Shown piece by piece: positions 36,314 through 47,462 of a DNA stretch of 50,759 bases. The translations under genes and the position numbers were made by a program. This DNA is from Roseospira marina (GTDB lineage Bacteria > Pseudomonadota > Alphaproteobacteria > Rhodospirillales > Rhodospirillaceae). The notes below the pieces were generated by a model. The model had not been told where the DNA came from, ran no database searches, and was given only the letters and a program-made list of their open reading frames with translations. Positions within the stretch are counted from its first letter, which is position 1, and the number at the start of each line of letters is the position of its first letter. The stretch is from the NCBI RefSeq assembly GCF_014197855.1, contig NZ_JACIGJ010000020.1, positions 1 through 50,759 on the forward strand, given 5' to 3'.

Positions 36314-37147
36314 GCTTGTTTCTCTTCTCTCTTGATGTAAGCGTGTCGCTTCCGAACAGGGGCGGGCAGCACGCCCGCGACAAAACCTCGTGACCGGACA
36401 TTCATTGGGTCGACCCTGGTAGGCGCGGCCAAATGTCCCCTCCCCGTTACAGTATTAACTACTACACTACGCCGGCCGATACAATAATCAATACCGAGTT
36501 CGCGCTATCCGAGATCCGTCGAAACCCGAACGGCGGAGGCATGAATTTGCAATGTAAAGGCGGCTGTCGACAGCCTCGATTGATCTTTGAGACCGGTCAT
36601 TGCCCTCGAACGCGAGGCCCTGTCGCCCCGATGTCCCGCTCATCGCTCGACTTGGACACCGTCTTGTCGAACCCTCAACCCGCAATAGCACTTCTCTGGC
36701 CCGCATTCACGAGTCCGGTTTGGTCTCGCGGGGCGCCGACCGTGCGGCCCCCCTCAACAGCACCACGTGCACACCATCCTTGGAGCCCTCCGTGACCATC
36801 TTGGGGCCATCCTGGGGCCATCTTGGGGCCATCCTGAAGCCCGCGCGGGACCATGCAGTGTAGGAACTTGGTATTTCTCGGCGAGATGTGGTAGCACACC
36901 CTCGGATCGGCCAGGGTAAGGCTTCGGCGCGGTGGGGACCGTCTCTTATGGGCCTCCTCTTTTGGGCCTCGGGTGTCACGGCCCGCACCGGCACGAAAGT
37001 CTTTCGGGTCCGGCCAGCGTCGTTTCGAAAGACGCCATTCCGATAAGGTGTCGGCCGAGCCGGCGTCCATCGCCCCGACGTGCGCACGCCCGGTGTCTGC
37101 GCGCCGGACGTCCATAGTGTGTTTCTGATGTTGTTCCTGCCACGGGG
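36314..37147. other. 834-base noncoding region between mucR-type gene and rpiB
   Basis: No gene can be supported here. The part next to the regulator gene (36440-36560) is richer in A/T (e.g. TATTAACTACTACACTA) and should hold its promoter and perhaps autoregulatory sites. An 11-bp tandem repeat lies at 36796-36839. The remainder is GC-rich without a clear RNA gene; open frames here lack ribosome sites and familiar protein patterns. Confidence 0.7.
36796..36839. repeat. Four tandem 11-bp repeats
   Basis: CCATCTTGGGG, CCATCCTGGGG, CCATCTTGGGG and CCATCCTGAAG follow one another directly, i.e. two copies of a 22-bp unit with changes at the end. It lies in the noncoding region upstream of rpiB. 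Confidence 0.8.
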
Positions 37148-37600
37148 GTGCCGGTGTCCAACGCGATACTCCTGGCCTCGGATCACGGGGCCATCGATCT
37201 TCGGGCCGCCCTGCGCGACCATGTGACCGCACGCGGGCTGGAGGCTATCGACCTCGGAACCGACGACACGGCGTCGGTGGACTACCCGGATTTCGCCGCC
37301 ACCCTGGCCCAGGCGATCCAAGAGGGCCGAGCCGAGCGGGGTCTGCTACTGTGCGGAACCGGCGTCGGCATTTCGATCGCCATCAACCGCTACCCCTTCA
37401 TTCGCGGCGCCCTGGTCCATGACGTGACCGGCGCGCGCCTGTGCCGCCAGCACAACGACGCCAACGTTCTGGTGCTGGGCGGGCGCACCACCGGGGTGGA
37501 GGTCGCCCGCGACTGCGTGGATGCCTTCCTCGACACCGCGTTCGAGGGCGGCCGCCACGCGCGGCGCGTACACAAACTGGGCGCCATGCCCGCCCTGTGA
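37148..37600 (+). CDS. rpiB: Ribose-5-phosphate isomerase B
   Basis: A 150-residue cytoplasmic enzyme that interconverts ribose-5-P and ribulose-5-P in the pentose phosphate pathway. LLASDHGAIDLRAAL at the N-terminus and DYPDFA are family signatures; the catalytic cysteine is in GLLLCGTGVGISIAINR, and RLCRQHNDANVLVLGGR follows. The start is a GTG at 37148; a second GTG at 37154 is possible, and no ATG is available. The gene sits in front of glyA, the usual place in Rhodospirillales, with a 90-base gap. Confidence 0.94.
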   Translation: MPVSNAILLASDHGAIDLRAALRDHVTARGLEAIDLGTDDTASVDYPDFAATLAQAIQEGRAERGLLLCGTGVGISIAINRYPFIRGALVHDVTGARLCRQHNDANVLVLGGRTTGVEVARDCVDAFLDTAFEGGRHARRVHKLGAMPAL

Positions 37601-37690
37601 TTTCCGCGCGGACTGGACCGCCCGTCCACGCGATGATGGTCTTACGCCCCGGCCGGACGGGGCGATTCAGGCAGGAAGGACTGCGCACCC

Positions 37691-38986
37691 ATGGATTCTC
37701 CCGTTTCCGACATCGACCGCTTCTTCTCCGCCGGCTTGTCCGAGGCCGATCCCGACGTGGGCGCGGCCGTCGGGCGTGAGCTGGTCCGCCAGCAGGACCA
37801 GATCGAACTGATCGCCTCCGAGAACATCGTATCGCGCGCGGTACTGGAAGCGGCCGGCACGGTCCTCACGAACAAGTACGCCGAGGGGTATCCCGGCCGA
37901 CGGTACTATGGGGGTTGCGAGTTCGTCGACGAAGCCGAAGTGCTTGCGATCGCCCGCGCCAAGGAGCTGTTCGGCTGCCAGTTCGCCAACGTGCAGCCGC
38001 ACTCCGGCGCGCAGGCCAACGGCGCGGTCATGCTGGCGCTGTGCAAGCCGGGCGACACCATCCTGGGCATGTCGCTGGCGGCCGGCGGTCACCTGACCCA
38101 TGGGGCGGCGCCGGCGCAGTCCGGCAAGTGGTTCAACGCGGTGCAGTACGGCGTGCGGCTTCAGGACGGCCGCATCGACTTCGACGAAGTCGCCAAGCTC
38201 GCCAAGGAAAACCAGCCGAAGCTCATCATCGCCGGCGGCTCGGCCTACCCGCGCGAGATCGACTTCAAGGCCTTCCGCGCGATCGCGGACTCCGTCGGCG
38301 CCTATCTGATGGTGGACATGGCCCATTTCGCCGGTCTGGTGGCCGCCAAGGTCCATCCCAGCCCGCTGCCCTATGCGGATATCGTCACCACCACCACCCA
38401 CAAGACCCTGCGCGGTCCGCGCGGCGGCATGATCCTCAGCAACGACGAGGCGCTGGGCAAGAAGATCAATTCCGCCGTGTTCCCGGGCCTCCAGGGCGGA
38501 CCGCTGATGCACATCATCGCCGCCAAGGCGGTCGCGTTCGGCGAGGCGCTGCGGCCCTCGTTCGTGACCTACGCCGAGCGGGTGAAGGAGAACGCGCACG
38601 TCCTGGGCGAGACCCTGATGAAGCATGGCCTCGATCTGGTCTCGGGCGGAACCGACACGCATGTGGTTCTGGTCGATCTGCGACCGAAGGGGCTGACCGG
38701 CAACATCGCCGAGACCGCGCTGGAGCGGGCCGGCATGACCTGCAACAAGAACGGCATTCCCTTCGACCCGGAAAAGCCGATGGTCACCTCGGGCGTCCGC
38801 CTGGGCTCCCCGGCGGCGACCACGCGCGGCTTCGGCGCGGCCGAGTTCGAGCAGGTCGGCGAAATGATCGCCGAGGTGCTGGACGGGCTGGCCGCCAACC
38901 GCGAGGACAACAGCGCGGTCGAGGGTGCCGTGCGCGAGCGGGTGCGTGAGCTGTGCGCCCGCTTCCCGATCTATCAGGGGCTCTGA
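37691..38986 (+). CDS. glyA: Serine hydroxymethyltransferase
   Basis: PLP enzyme of 431 residues converting serine and tetrahydrofolate to glycine and methylene-THF. Motifs: [53 protein letters not shown], and the PLP lysine in [14 protein letters not shown] (Lys238). Length is normal. CAGGAAGGA lies upstream of the ATG. A CGCCCC/GGGGCG hairpin is in the leader just before the ribosome site. NrdR follows after 3 bases, so the two are co-transcribed. Confidence 0.98.
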   Translation: MDSPVSDIDRFFSAGLSEADPDVGAAVGRELVRQQDQIELIASENIVSRAVLEAAGTVLTNKYAEGYPGRRYYGGCEFVDEAEVLAIARAKELFGCQFANVQPHSGAQANGAVMLALCKPGDTILGMSLAAGGHLTHGAAPAQSGKWFNAVQYGVRLQDGRIDFDEVAKLAKENQPKLIIAGGSAYPREIDFKAFRAIADSVGAYLMVDMAHFAGLVAAKVHPSPLPYADIVTTTTHKTLRGPRGGMILSNDEALGKKINSAVFPGLQGGPLMHIIAAKAVAFGEALRPSFVTYAERVKENAHVLGETLMKHGLDLVSGGTDTHVVLVDLRPKGLTGNIAETALERAGMTCNKNGIPFDPEKPMVTSGVRLGSPAATTRGFGAAEFEQVGEMIAEVLDGLAANREDNSAVEGAVRERVRELCARFPIYQGL

Positions 38987-38989
38987 ACC

Positions 38990-39448
38990 ATGCGGTGTCC
39001 GTTCTGCGGCAATATGGACACCCAGGTGAAGGACTCGCGTCCGACGGAGGACGGCGCCGCTATTCGGCGCCGTCGCTTCTGCCCCGGATGCCAGTCGCGC
39101 TTCACGACGTTCGAGCGCGTTCAACTCCGCGATCTGGTGATCGTCAAGAAAAACGGTCAGCGGACACCGTTCGAGCGCGATAAGCTGGCCCGGTCGATCC
39201 AGATCGCCTGCCGCAAGCGGCCGATCGACACCGACCGCATCGAGCGCGTGGTCAACGCCATCCAACGGCGGATGGAAAGCTCCGGTGAGACCGAGATCCC
39301 ATCGAACACCGTCGGTGAGATGGTCATGGACGCGCTGGCCACGCTTGACCCCGTGGCCTACGTGCGATTCGCGTCCGTCTACCGGAACTTCCGCGAGGCC
39401 AAGGATTTCGAGAGTTTCGTGGGGAAGCTGGGCGGTGAGGACGCCTGA
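38990..39448 (+). CDS. nrdR: Transcriptional repressor NrdR
   Basis: A 152-residue repressor of ribonucleotide reductase genes that binds NrdR boxes. Zinc ribbon with Cys3, Cys6, Cys31 and Cys34 ([20 protein letters not shown], then [18 protein letters not shown]), followed by the ATP-cone domain ([20 protein letters not shown]) that senses ATP and dATP. The gene starts 3 bases after glyA and is followed closely by ribD, the conserved order in alphaproteobacteria. Confidence 0.98.
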   Translation: MRCPFCGNMDTQVKDSRPTEDGAAIRRRRFCPGCQSRFTTFERVQLRDLVIVKKNGQRTPFERDKLARSIQIACRKRPIDTDRIERVVNAIQRRMESSGETEIPSNTVGEMVMDALATLDPVAYVRFASVYRNFREAKDFESFVGKLGGEDA

Positions 39449-39483
39449 CCGCCCCGACGATGGCGACCCCGGACGCCCCCGCC

Positions 39484-40650
39484 ATGAGTGACGCCCCCCG
39501 CGAGGATCGCCGCCACATGGGCGCGGCGCTGGCGCTGGCGCGCCGGGGGCTCGGCCGCACCTGGCCCAATCCGGCCGTGGGCTGCGTCCTGGTCCGCAAC
39601 GGTGTCGTGGTCGGGCGTGGCTGGACCCAGCCCGGCGGGCGGCCCCATGCGGAACCGGAGGCCCTGTGCCGCGCCGGCGACCGGGCGCGCGGCGCCACCG
39701 CTTATGTCACGCTGGAACCCTGCTCCCATTACGGCAAGACCCCTCCCTGCGCCGACGCGCTGATCGCGGCCGGCGTGTCCCGGGTCGTGGTGGCATTGAC
39801 GGATCCCGATCCGCGCGTCAGCGGGCGCGGGCTGGCCCGCCTGGCCGAGGCCGGTGTCGCGGTCCACGCCCTGCCCCCCGAACATCCCGATGCCCGCGCG
39901 GCGGCGGACTTGACCGCCGGCTTTCTGCTGCGGGTTACGGTCGGGCGGCCGCTGGTGACCGTGAAGGCCGCCGCCACCCTCGACGGCCGCATCGCCACCG
40001 CCTCGGGCGAAAGCCGCTGGATCACCGGCGCGCAGGCCCGCGCGCGGGGCCACCGGCTGCGCGCGGAGAACGACGCCATCGCCGTGGGACTCGGCACCGC
40101 CGTCGCGGACGATCCCCGGCTCGACTGCCGTCTTCCGGGGCTGGAGGACCGCGCCCCGGTCCGCGTCGTGTTCGACAGCGCGCTTGCCCTGCCCCCCGAC
40201 AGCCAGCTTGTCCGGACGGCGGTACGGCAGCCGACCTGGGTCGTCTGCGCCACACCCGCGCCCGCCGACCGGCGCGCCCGCCTGGAGTCGCACGGCGTCC
40301 GCATCCTGCCGGTCGCGCCCGACGACACAGGGCGTGTGTCGATCCCCGCCGCGCTGGATGCGCTCGGCGCGGAGGGATTGACCCGCCTGCTCGTCGAGGG
40401 CGGCGGCCGGCTGATCGGCGCGTTTCTGGCCGCCGACCGGGTGGATCGGTTGGCCTGGTTCGCGGCGCCAAAGCTGCTGGGCGATGCGGCGCGGCCGGTC
40501 GCGGCCGGCTTCGGGGTTGACCGGCTCGCCGATTGCGCCAATTTTGCGCCCCTGGACCGAACGCGCGCCGGCCCCGATCTCCTGACAACGCTGCGGCGGG
40601 TCGCGGGGGACCGGGCGACGCCTCCGCCTGATCCTGTGGTTTTCCCCTGA
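39484..40650 (+). CDS. ribD: Bifunctional riboflavin deaminase/reductase RibD
   Basis: Second and third steps of riboflavin synthesis: deamination of the diaminopyrimidinone and reduction of the ribosyl chain. The deaminase domain has zinc ligands in PHAEPEAL and LEPCSHYGKTPPCADAL; the C-terminal reductase domain starts with PLVTVKAAATLDGRIAT, contains ARGHRLRAENDAIAVGLGT and ends with LTRLLVEGGGRLIGAFL. The start is uncertain: 39484 (used here) and 39460 are both in frame without good ribosome sites, while 39517 has GAGGA upstream but would cut conserved residues. 388 residues as given. Confidence 0.94.
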   Translation: MSDAPREDRRHMGAALALARRGLGRTWPNPAVGCVLVRNGVVVGRGWTQPGGRPHAEPEALCRAGDRARGATAYVTLEPCSHYGKTPPCADALIAAGVSRVVVALTDPDPRVSGRGLARLAEAGVAVHALPPEHPDARAAADLTAGFLLRVTVGRPLVTVKAAATLDGRIATASGESRWITGAQARARGHRLRAENDAIAVGLGTAVADDPRLDCRLPGLEDRAPVRVVFDSALALPPDSQLVRTAVRQPTWVVCATPAPADRRARLESHGVRILPVAPDDTGRVSIPAALDALGAEGLTRLLVEGGGRLIGAFLAADRVDRLAWFAAPKLLGDAARPVAAGFGVDRLADCANFAPLDRTRAGPDLLTTLRRVAGDRATPPPDPVVFP

Positions 40651-40669
40651 CGAAAAGCGATTGCAGTCC

Positions 40670-41260
40670 ATGTTTACCGGCATCATCACGGACCTCGGCC
40701 GGGTGCGCCGCCTGGAACGGTCCGGCGACACCCGCATAGAGATCACAACCGGCTACGACACCACCACCATCGCCATGGGGGCGTCCATCGCCTGCAACGG
40801 CTGCTGTCTGACGGTCGTGGAGACCGGGCCGGACTGGTTCGCGGTCCAGGCGTCCGGGGAAACCCTGTTGAAGACGACGCTCGGCGGCTGGACCGAGGGC
40901 AAGGCGGTCAACCTGGAGCGTGCCCTGGCGCTGGGCGCAGAGCTGGGCGGGCATATCGTCTCCGGGCACGTGGACGGCATCGCCACCGTCATCGAGCGGC
41001 GGTCCGACGGCGAGTCCACCCGGTTCGTGTTCGAGGTGCCGGAGACGCTCAAGGGCTATGTCGCCGGCAAGGGCTCGGTCGCGTTGGATGGCGTATCGCT
41101 GACGGTCAACGAGGTGGACGACCGCCGGTTCGGGGTGAACATTATTCCTCACACCACCGAGGTGACGACCTTCGGCGGTCTGGCCGTGGGCGACACGGTC
41201 AATTTCGAGATCGACATGCTGGCGCGCTACGTGGCGCGTTTGTTGGAAACGCGGGAGTAA
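40670..41260 (+). CDS. ribE: Riboflavin synthase, alpha chain type
   Basis: Last step: two lumazines give riboflavin and the diaminopyrimidine. 196 residues made of two similar beta-barrel halves, each with the MFTGI/NxCCLTV and VNLERAL/GHVDG type motifs (MFTGIITDLGRVRRL, CNGCCLTVVETG, KAVNLERALALGAELGGHIV, VALDGVSLTVNEV). MFTGI is the almost invariant N-terminus, so the ATG at 40670 is firm. The stop overlaps the next start (TAATG). Confidence 0.97.
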   Translation: MFTGIITDLGRVRRLERSGDTRIEITTGYDTTTIAMGASIACNGCCLTVVETGPDWFAVQASGETLLKTTLGGWTEGKAVNLERALALGAELGGHIVSGHVDGIATVIERRSDGESTRFVFEVPETLKGYVAGKGSVALDGVSLTVNEVDDRRFGVNIIPHTTEVTTFGGLAVGDTVNFEIDMLARYVARLLETRE

Positions 41261-42423
41261 TGGGCGTGGGACAGTCGGACACCGTAAAAACCACCCATGT
41301 GAGCTTCCGTGAGTTCCTGGCGCCACCAGAAGCGATTCTGGAAGACGCCCGCAACGGCCGCATGTTCATTCTGGTGGACGATGAGGATCGCGAGAACGAA
41401 GGCGATCTCATCATCCCTGCCCAGATGGCGACCCCGGACGCGATCAATTTCATGGCCAAGTACGGCCGGGGCCTGATCTGCCTCGCCATGACCGAGGAGC
41501 GCTGTCGTGCCCTCGGCCTGCCCCTGATGCCACAGCAGAACAGCACCCGCCACGGCACGGCCTTCACCTACTCCATCGAGGCCAAGGAGGGGGTGACCAC
41601 GGGCATTTCGGCCTCCGACCGGGCGCACAGCGTCGCGGTCGCCATCGACCCGTCGAAGGGCAAGGACGACATCGCGACCCCCGGGCACGTCTTCCCGCTG
41701 ATGGCGCGGCAGGGCGGCGTTCTGGTCCGCGCCGGCCACACCGAGGCCGCCGTGGACGTGGCGCGGCTGGCCGGGTTGGTTCCGGCCGGCGTCATCTGCG
41801 AGGTCATGAACGACGACGGCAGCATGGCGCGCATGCCGGATCTGGTGAGCTTCGCCCAGTTCCACGGCCTGAAGGTCGGCACCATCGCCGATCTGATCGC
41901 CTACCGCCGCCGCACCGAACGGCTGGTCAAGCGCGAGATCGAAACCGAGCTGCATTCCCAGCACGGCGGCGACTGGCGCATGGTCGTCTACGTCAACACC
42001 GTGGCCTATGCCGAGCACATCGCCCTGGTGAAGGGCACGATCGCCCCGGACACGCCGACTCTGGTGCGGGTGCACGCGCTGAACGTGCTGGACGACCTGC
42101 TGCACGACGCCCGCAGCGGCAAGGGCGAGGTGCTGCACGACGCCATGGAGGCCATCGGCGCGGCCGGTCAGGGCGTCATCGTGCTGATCCGGGAGCCGCA
42201 CCCGACCGCGCTGTCGAGCCGCGTGCGCGCCCGCCTCGAAGGCGAGGGCGAGGACGGCCGCCTGGTCGATTACGGCGTCGGGGCGCAAATCCTGCTGGAT
42301 CTTGGGGTGCGCGACATGATCCTGTTGTCGAACACGCATCGTAACATCATCGCGCTGGACGGCTATGGCCTCCGGGTGATCGAACAACGCCAGATTCCCG
42401 ACGCGGAAGGTTCCGGATCATGA
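41260..42423 (+). CDS. ribB: 3,4-dihydroxy-2-butanone-4-phosphate synthase with degenerate GTP cyclohydrolase II domain
   Basis: 387 residues. The N-terminal domain (about 20-215) is a complete DHBP synthase: LVDDEDRENEGDLIIPAQMA, TGISASDRAHSVAVAID, HVFPLMARQGGVLVRAGHTE, CEVMNDDGSMARMPDL. The C-terminal domain (about 220-380) aligns in pattern with GTP cyclohydrolase II (LVRVHALNVLDDLL; LVDYGVGAQILLDLGV) but lacks the three zinc-binding cysteines of the ECLTGDVFGS..CDCG motif and the REGRGIGL catalytic segment. It should therefore make DHBP but not cyclise GTP, so a separate RibA is expected elsewhere. Often annotated ribBA. The start overlaps the ribE stop; the stop overlaps the ribH start. 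Confidence 0.95.
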   Translation: MGVGQSDTVKTTHVSFREFLAPPEAILEDARNGRMFILVDDEDRENEGDLIIPAQMATPDAINFMAKYGRGLICLAMTEERCRALGLPLMPQQNSTRHGTAFTYSIEAKEGVTTGISASDRAHSVAVAIDPSKGKDDIATPGHVFPLMARQGGVLVRAGHTEAAVDVARLAGLVPAGVICEVMNDDGSMARMPDLVSFAQFHGLKVGTIADLIAYRRRTERLVKREIETELHSQHGGDWRMVVYVNTVAYAEHIALVKGTIAPDTPTLVRVHALNVLDDLLHDARSGKGEVLHDAMEAIGAAGQGVIVLIREPHPTALSSRVRARLEGEGEDGRLVDYGVGAQILLDLGVRDMILLSNTHRNIIALDGYGLRVIEQRQIPDAEGSGS

Positions 42424-42875
42424 CCGATGGCGCACGCATTCTGATCGTCGAGGCGCGTTTCTACGAGGACATCGCGGACCAACTCGTGCGCGGCTGCGTC
42501 CAGGAACTGACGGCCAAGGGCGCCGGTTACAAGCGCATCATCGTCCCGGGGATTCTGGAGATTCCCGCCGTGGTGCGCTATGCCGTGCGCACCATGGAAC
42601 TGCGGGCGACCGATCATCGCTACGCGGGTTATGTGGTGCTCGGCTGCGCCATCAAGGGCGAGACTGATCATTACGAGCATGTCTGCCACGAGACCATGTC
42701 TGGCGTTAGCCGACTGGTGCTCGACTACTCCCTGGCGCTCGGCAACGGCATCCTGACCTGCCCGACCCGGGAGCTTGCGATGGATCGGGCGCGCACCGAG
42801 GGCAAGAACCTGGGCGGCAAGGCCGCCCGCGCCTGCCTGCGCATGATCGAGGTCAAGCGCGAACTGGGGTTGTAA
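42420..42875 (+). CDS. ribH: 6,7-dimethyl-8-ribityllumazine synthase
   Basis: Condenses DHBP with the diaminouracil to give lumazine, the penultimate step of riboflavin synthesis; forms pentamers or icosahedra. 151 residues. ILIVEARFYEDIADQLVRG, VPGILEIPAVVRYAV, and GCAIKGETDHYEHVCHE with the catalytic His are all present. The ATG overlaps the ribB stop (ATGA). A terminator-like hairpin lies 30 bases after the stop, before nusB. Confidence 0.97.
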   Translation: MTDGARILIVEARFYEDIADQLVRGCVQELTAKGAGYKRIIVPGILEIPAVVRYAVRTMELRATDHRYAGYVVLGCAIKGETDHYEHVCHETMSGVSRLVLDYSLALGNGILTCPTRELAMDRARTEGKNLGGKAARACLRMIEVKRELGL

Positions 42876-42904
42876 GCCCACTTTCGGCCTCCCTCGCGAG
42901 GCCC

Positions 42905-42925
42905 GGGGGCCTGGCCCCCTTTTTT
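42905..42925 (+). terminator. Terminator-like hairpin between ribH and nusB
   Basis: GGGGGC-CTG-GCCCCC (42905-42919) is followed directly by six T (42920-42925). This is the form of an intrinsic terminator; because nusB starts at 42943 without another promoter seen by eye, it may act as a partial terminator that lowers nusB-thiL expression relative to the rib genes. Confidence 0.65.
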
Positions 42926-42942
42926 GGAACGGACACCACGAT

Positions 42943-43452
42943 ATGAGCACCAGTGCCCGGCGCCGCAGCGCCGCACGTCTGGCGGCGGTTCAGGCCCTGT
43001 ATGCGACCGCTGTCGGCGACGCCCGGATCGACGAGGTCCTACGCGAGCTGCTGGAGGGTCGCCTGGGCGGGGAAGCCTTGGCCGACATCCCCGATCCGGA
43101 GGGGCTGTTCGAGCCCCGCGAGGTGGCGACCCCCCTCGCCCCCGCCGACACACTGCTGCTGACCCGGCTGGGGCGCGGCGCCGGCGCGGAGACGGCGCGC
43201 CTGGACGAGATCATCGACGGCAGCCTGAGCGGCGACTGGCGCGGCACCCGGCTGGAGCTGCTGCTCCGTTCCATCCTGCGGGTCGCGGTGTACGAGCTGA
43301 CCGCGATCGAGGACATTCCGCCGCGCGTCACCATCACCGAATACGTCGATCTGGCCGGCGCGTTCTACGACGGGCCGGAGGTCAAGCTGGTCAACGCCGT
43401 ACTCGACCGCGTCGCCCGTCAGGTCTATCCGGACGCATTCGCCCCCCGCTGA
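42943..43452 (+). CDS. nusB: Transcription antitermination protein NusB
   Basis: Helical RNA-binding protein of 169 residues that works with NusE in rRNA antitermination. RRSAARLAAVQALYA at the N-terminus and LLRSILRVAVYEL, ITEYVDLAGAFYDGPEVKLV and NAVLDRVAR in the C-terminal half are family signatures. A loop insertion of about 20 residues (PDPEGLFEPREVATPLAPAD) in the middle is longer than in E. coli NusB but common in alphaproteobacteria. It lies between ribH and thiL, its usual place. Confidence 0.95.
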   Translation: MSTSARRRSAARLAAVQALYATAVGDARIDEVLRELLEGRLGGEALADIPDPEGLFEPREVATPLAPADTLLLTRLGRGAGAETARLDEIIDGSLSGDWRGTRLELLLRSILRVAVYELTAIEDIPPRVTITEYVDLAGAFYDGPEVKLVNAVLDRVARQVYPDAFAPR

Positions 43453-43487
43453 CGGTAGCGCTTGCGGACGCGGACAGGGAGGTCCCC

Positions 43488-44474
43488 ATGGCCCGGCGAG
43501 GCGAGTTCGATCTCATCACGACGCTGTTCGCTCCCCTGGCCCGGCGCTGTCCGGCGGCGCTCGGGCTGGCGGACGATGCCGCCGTGCTTCCCCCGTTCCC
43601 CGAGGGGCAGGCGACCGTCATCAGCGCCGACATGCTGGTGGCCGGTGTGCATTTTTTGCCCGAGGACCCACCGGACCGGGTCGCCATGAAGGCGTTGCGT
43701 GTCAACCTGTCCGACATGGCCGCCATGGGGGCCACGCCGGTCGGGGTGGTGCTCACGCTGGCGCTGTCGCCGGCCGAGGACGACAGGTGGCTGGACGGCT
43801 TCGCCGCCGGCCTGGGCGCGGACCTGGAGGCCTGGACCATCGGCCTGCTCGGCGGGGACACCGTTTCGACCCCCGGACCGGTCACGATCTCCGTCACCAT
43901 CCTGGGATCGGCGCCGCCGGGCGCTCCCCTGACCCGGGGCGGCGCCCGCGCGGGCGACGACCTGTGGGTCTCCGGCACCATCGGTGATGCGGCGTTGGGC
44001 CTGAAGGTCCTCACGGGCGCCGTGGCCCCGGCCGACTCCACCCATCGTGACGCGCTGATCGCACGCTACCATGTGCCCTGCCCCCGCGTGCGCCTCGGCG
44101 TGGGGCTGCGGGGCCTTGCCACGGCGGCGTTGGACGTCTCCGATGGGCTCGTCGGCGACCTCGGCCACCTGTGCACGGCCAGCGGGCTCGGTGCCCGGGT
44201 GGAGACCGGGCGCGTACCGCTCTCCCCGGCGGCCCGGGCCTGCGTCGACGCGGATCCCGGGCTGGTGTCCGCGGTGCTGGGCGGGGGCGACGATTACGAG
44301 TTGCTGTTCGCCGCCCCGCCCGACCGGGCGGACGCCGTCCAGGCCGCCGCACGCGCCGCCGATGTTCCCGTGGCGTGCATCGGGCGGCTGGAGCCGGGCG
44401 CGGAGATTGCCCTCATCGACGCGCAGGGGCAACCCGTCCTTCTTGACACGCCGGGCTGGCGCCATCACTGGTAG
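43488..44474 (+). CDS. thiL: Thiamine-monophosphate kinase
   Basis: ATP-dependent kinase of 328 residues making thiamine diphosphate, the active cofactor, from thiamine monophosphate. RGEFDLITTLFAPLA, LGLADDAAVL, ISADMLVAGVHF, ALRVNLSDMAAMGATPVGV and LLGGDTVSTPGPVTISVTI are the PurM-like ATP-binding signatures; ALDVSDGLVGDLGHL and GGGDDYELLFA complete the active site. GGGAGG lies before the ATG at 43488. The gene follows nusB by 35 bases. Confidence 0.97.
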   Translation: MARRGEFDLITTLFAPLARRCPAALGLADDAAVLPPFPEGQATVISADMLVAGVHFLPEDPPDRVAMKALRVNLSDMAAMGATPVGVVLTLALSPAEDDRWLDGFAAGLGADLEAWTIGLLGGDTVSTPGPVTISVTILGSAPPGAPLTRGGARAGDDLWVSGTIGDAALGLKVLTGAVAPADSTHRDALIARYHVPCPRVRLGVGLRGLATAALDVSDGLVGDLGHLCTASGLGARVETGRVPLSPAARACVDADPGLVSAVLGGGDDYELLFAAPPDRADAVQAAARAADVPVACIGRLEPGAEIALIDAQGQPVLLDTPGWRHHW

Positions 44475-44515
44475 GGCTTGCGCGGGCACCGGTTGAGAGA
44501 GAGAGGACAGACGCC

Positions 44516-45019
44516 ATGGTCAAGCTGCTCCTGATCGTCGTCCTGGCGATCGTCGTCCTGGGCGGCGCCACCGTCGGGCTGACCCTCGGCGGCATCATCC
44601 CCGACGTGCTGGGCGTCGGCCCCATTCTCGGCATGGCGCCGCCCGCCGACGAGCCCGCAGAGGCCGAGGCTGAGGCCCACGCCGAGCCGCCGGCGTCGGA
44701 CTATGGCCCCTCCCCCACATTCCTGCGGATGCCGCAGTTTGCCGTTCCTCTGATCGTCGACGGTCAGGTGAACCGGCACCTCAACCTCAGTCTGCGCCTG
44801 CACATCAATCCCGAGAAGGAGGCCGCCGTCACGCAGGCGATGCCCCGCCTCAACGACGCCTTTCTGACCGGCCTGATCCAGAAGCTACCGGAGCTGCGTG
44901 ATCGGGCCGGGCGACTCGACGGTCCCGGTTTGAAAGCGGTTCTGAACGCGCTTGCGCGCCGTGAAATGGAGGGCGACTCCATTTACGACGTGCTGATTGA
45001 CAACGCCTATTTTCGATAG
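44516..45019 (+). CDS. FliL-like membrane protein
   Basis: A 167-residue protein with an N-terminal membrane helix (KLLLIVVLAIVVLGGATVGL), an Ala/Glu-rich linker and a periplasmic domain (FAVPLIVDGQVNRHLNLSLR, LNDAFLTGLIQKL, ALARREMEGDSIYDVLIDNAYFR). Size and layout resemble the FliL family of flagellar basal-body proteins, and such genes often follow thiL in Rhodospirillales. No other flagellar genes are nearby, so a motility role is inferred only. GAGAGAGAGGA upstream supports the ATG. Confidence 0.75.
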   Translation: MVKLLLIVVLAIVVLGGATVGLTLGGIIPDVLGVGPILGMAPPADEPAEAEAEAHAEPPASDYGPSPTFLRMPQFAVPLIVDGQVNRHLNLSLRLHINPEKEAAVTQAMPRLNDAFLTGLIQKLPELRDRAGRLDGPGLKAVLNALARREMEGDSIYDVLIDNAYFR

Positions 45020-45201
45020 GGTTATTGAGCGCGCATGCATCCCTAGGCGCGCGCAGGATCGGCCTGACGGGTCTTACGTTGCTTGGAACCGGGTCTTCTG
45101 GCAGGCTCCGGTCCGACCATAACAAAAAATTAAGGGGATGCCCCCTGTGTCCAGACGAGATGCGCGGTTCGGCCCGATAACGGTGGGGCAACGCGGCAGA
45201 C

Positions 45202-45224
45202 AACCGAGACCTAAACGGTCGGTT
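45202..45224 (+). repeat. Small hairpin in the hppA leader
   Basis: AACC...GACC (45202-45211) pairs with GGTCGGTT (45217-45224) around TAAAC, ending about 12 bases before the AAGG ribosome site of hppA. It could influence translation of the pump. The 233-base leader 45020-45252 has no gene; it includes an A/T-rich patch (AACAAAAAATTAAGG) that may hold a promoter. Confidence 0.35.
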
Positions 45225-45252
45225 AAATCTTAAGCGAAGGGCGCAATCCAAG

Positions 45253-47373
<2,121 letters not shown>

Positions 47374-47423
47374 AAAACACCGGCCCGCGCCCTCCCCGAT
47401 GGGGGGCGCGGATCGCAGATACG

Positions 47424-47462
47424 ACGGCACGTCGGATCACCTCCGGCGTGCCGTTTTTTTTT
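47424..47462 (+). terminator. Intrinsic terminator of hppA
   Basis: ACGGCACG (47424-47431) and CGTGCCGT (47447-47454) form the stem, followed by nine T (47454-47462). A second GC-rich inverted repeat (GCGCCC...GGGCGC) lies between it and the stop codon. Confidence 0.9.

Noticed and set aside
36433-36795. Open frames in the 834-base gap, both strands
   Set aside because: No ribosome sites, no familiar motifs, and one runs through the 11-bp tandem repeat giving low-complexity protein.
36796-36839. CRISPR array
   Set aside because: The units are 11 bases and directly joined with no spacers; no cas genes are in the window.
39449-39483. FMN riboswitch before ribD
   Set aside because: The gap after nrdR is only 35 bases, far too short for an FMN aptamer.
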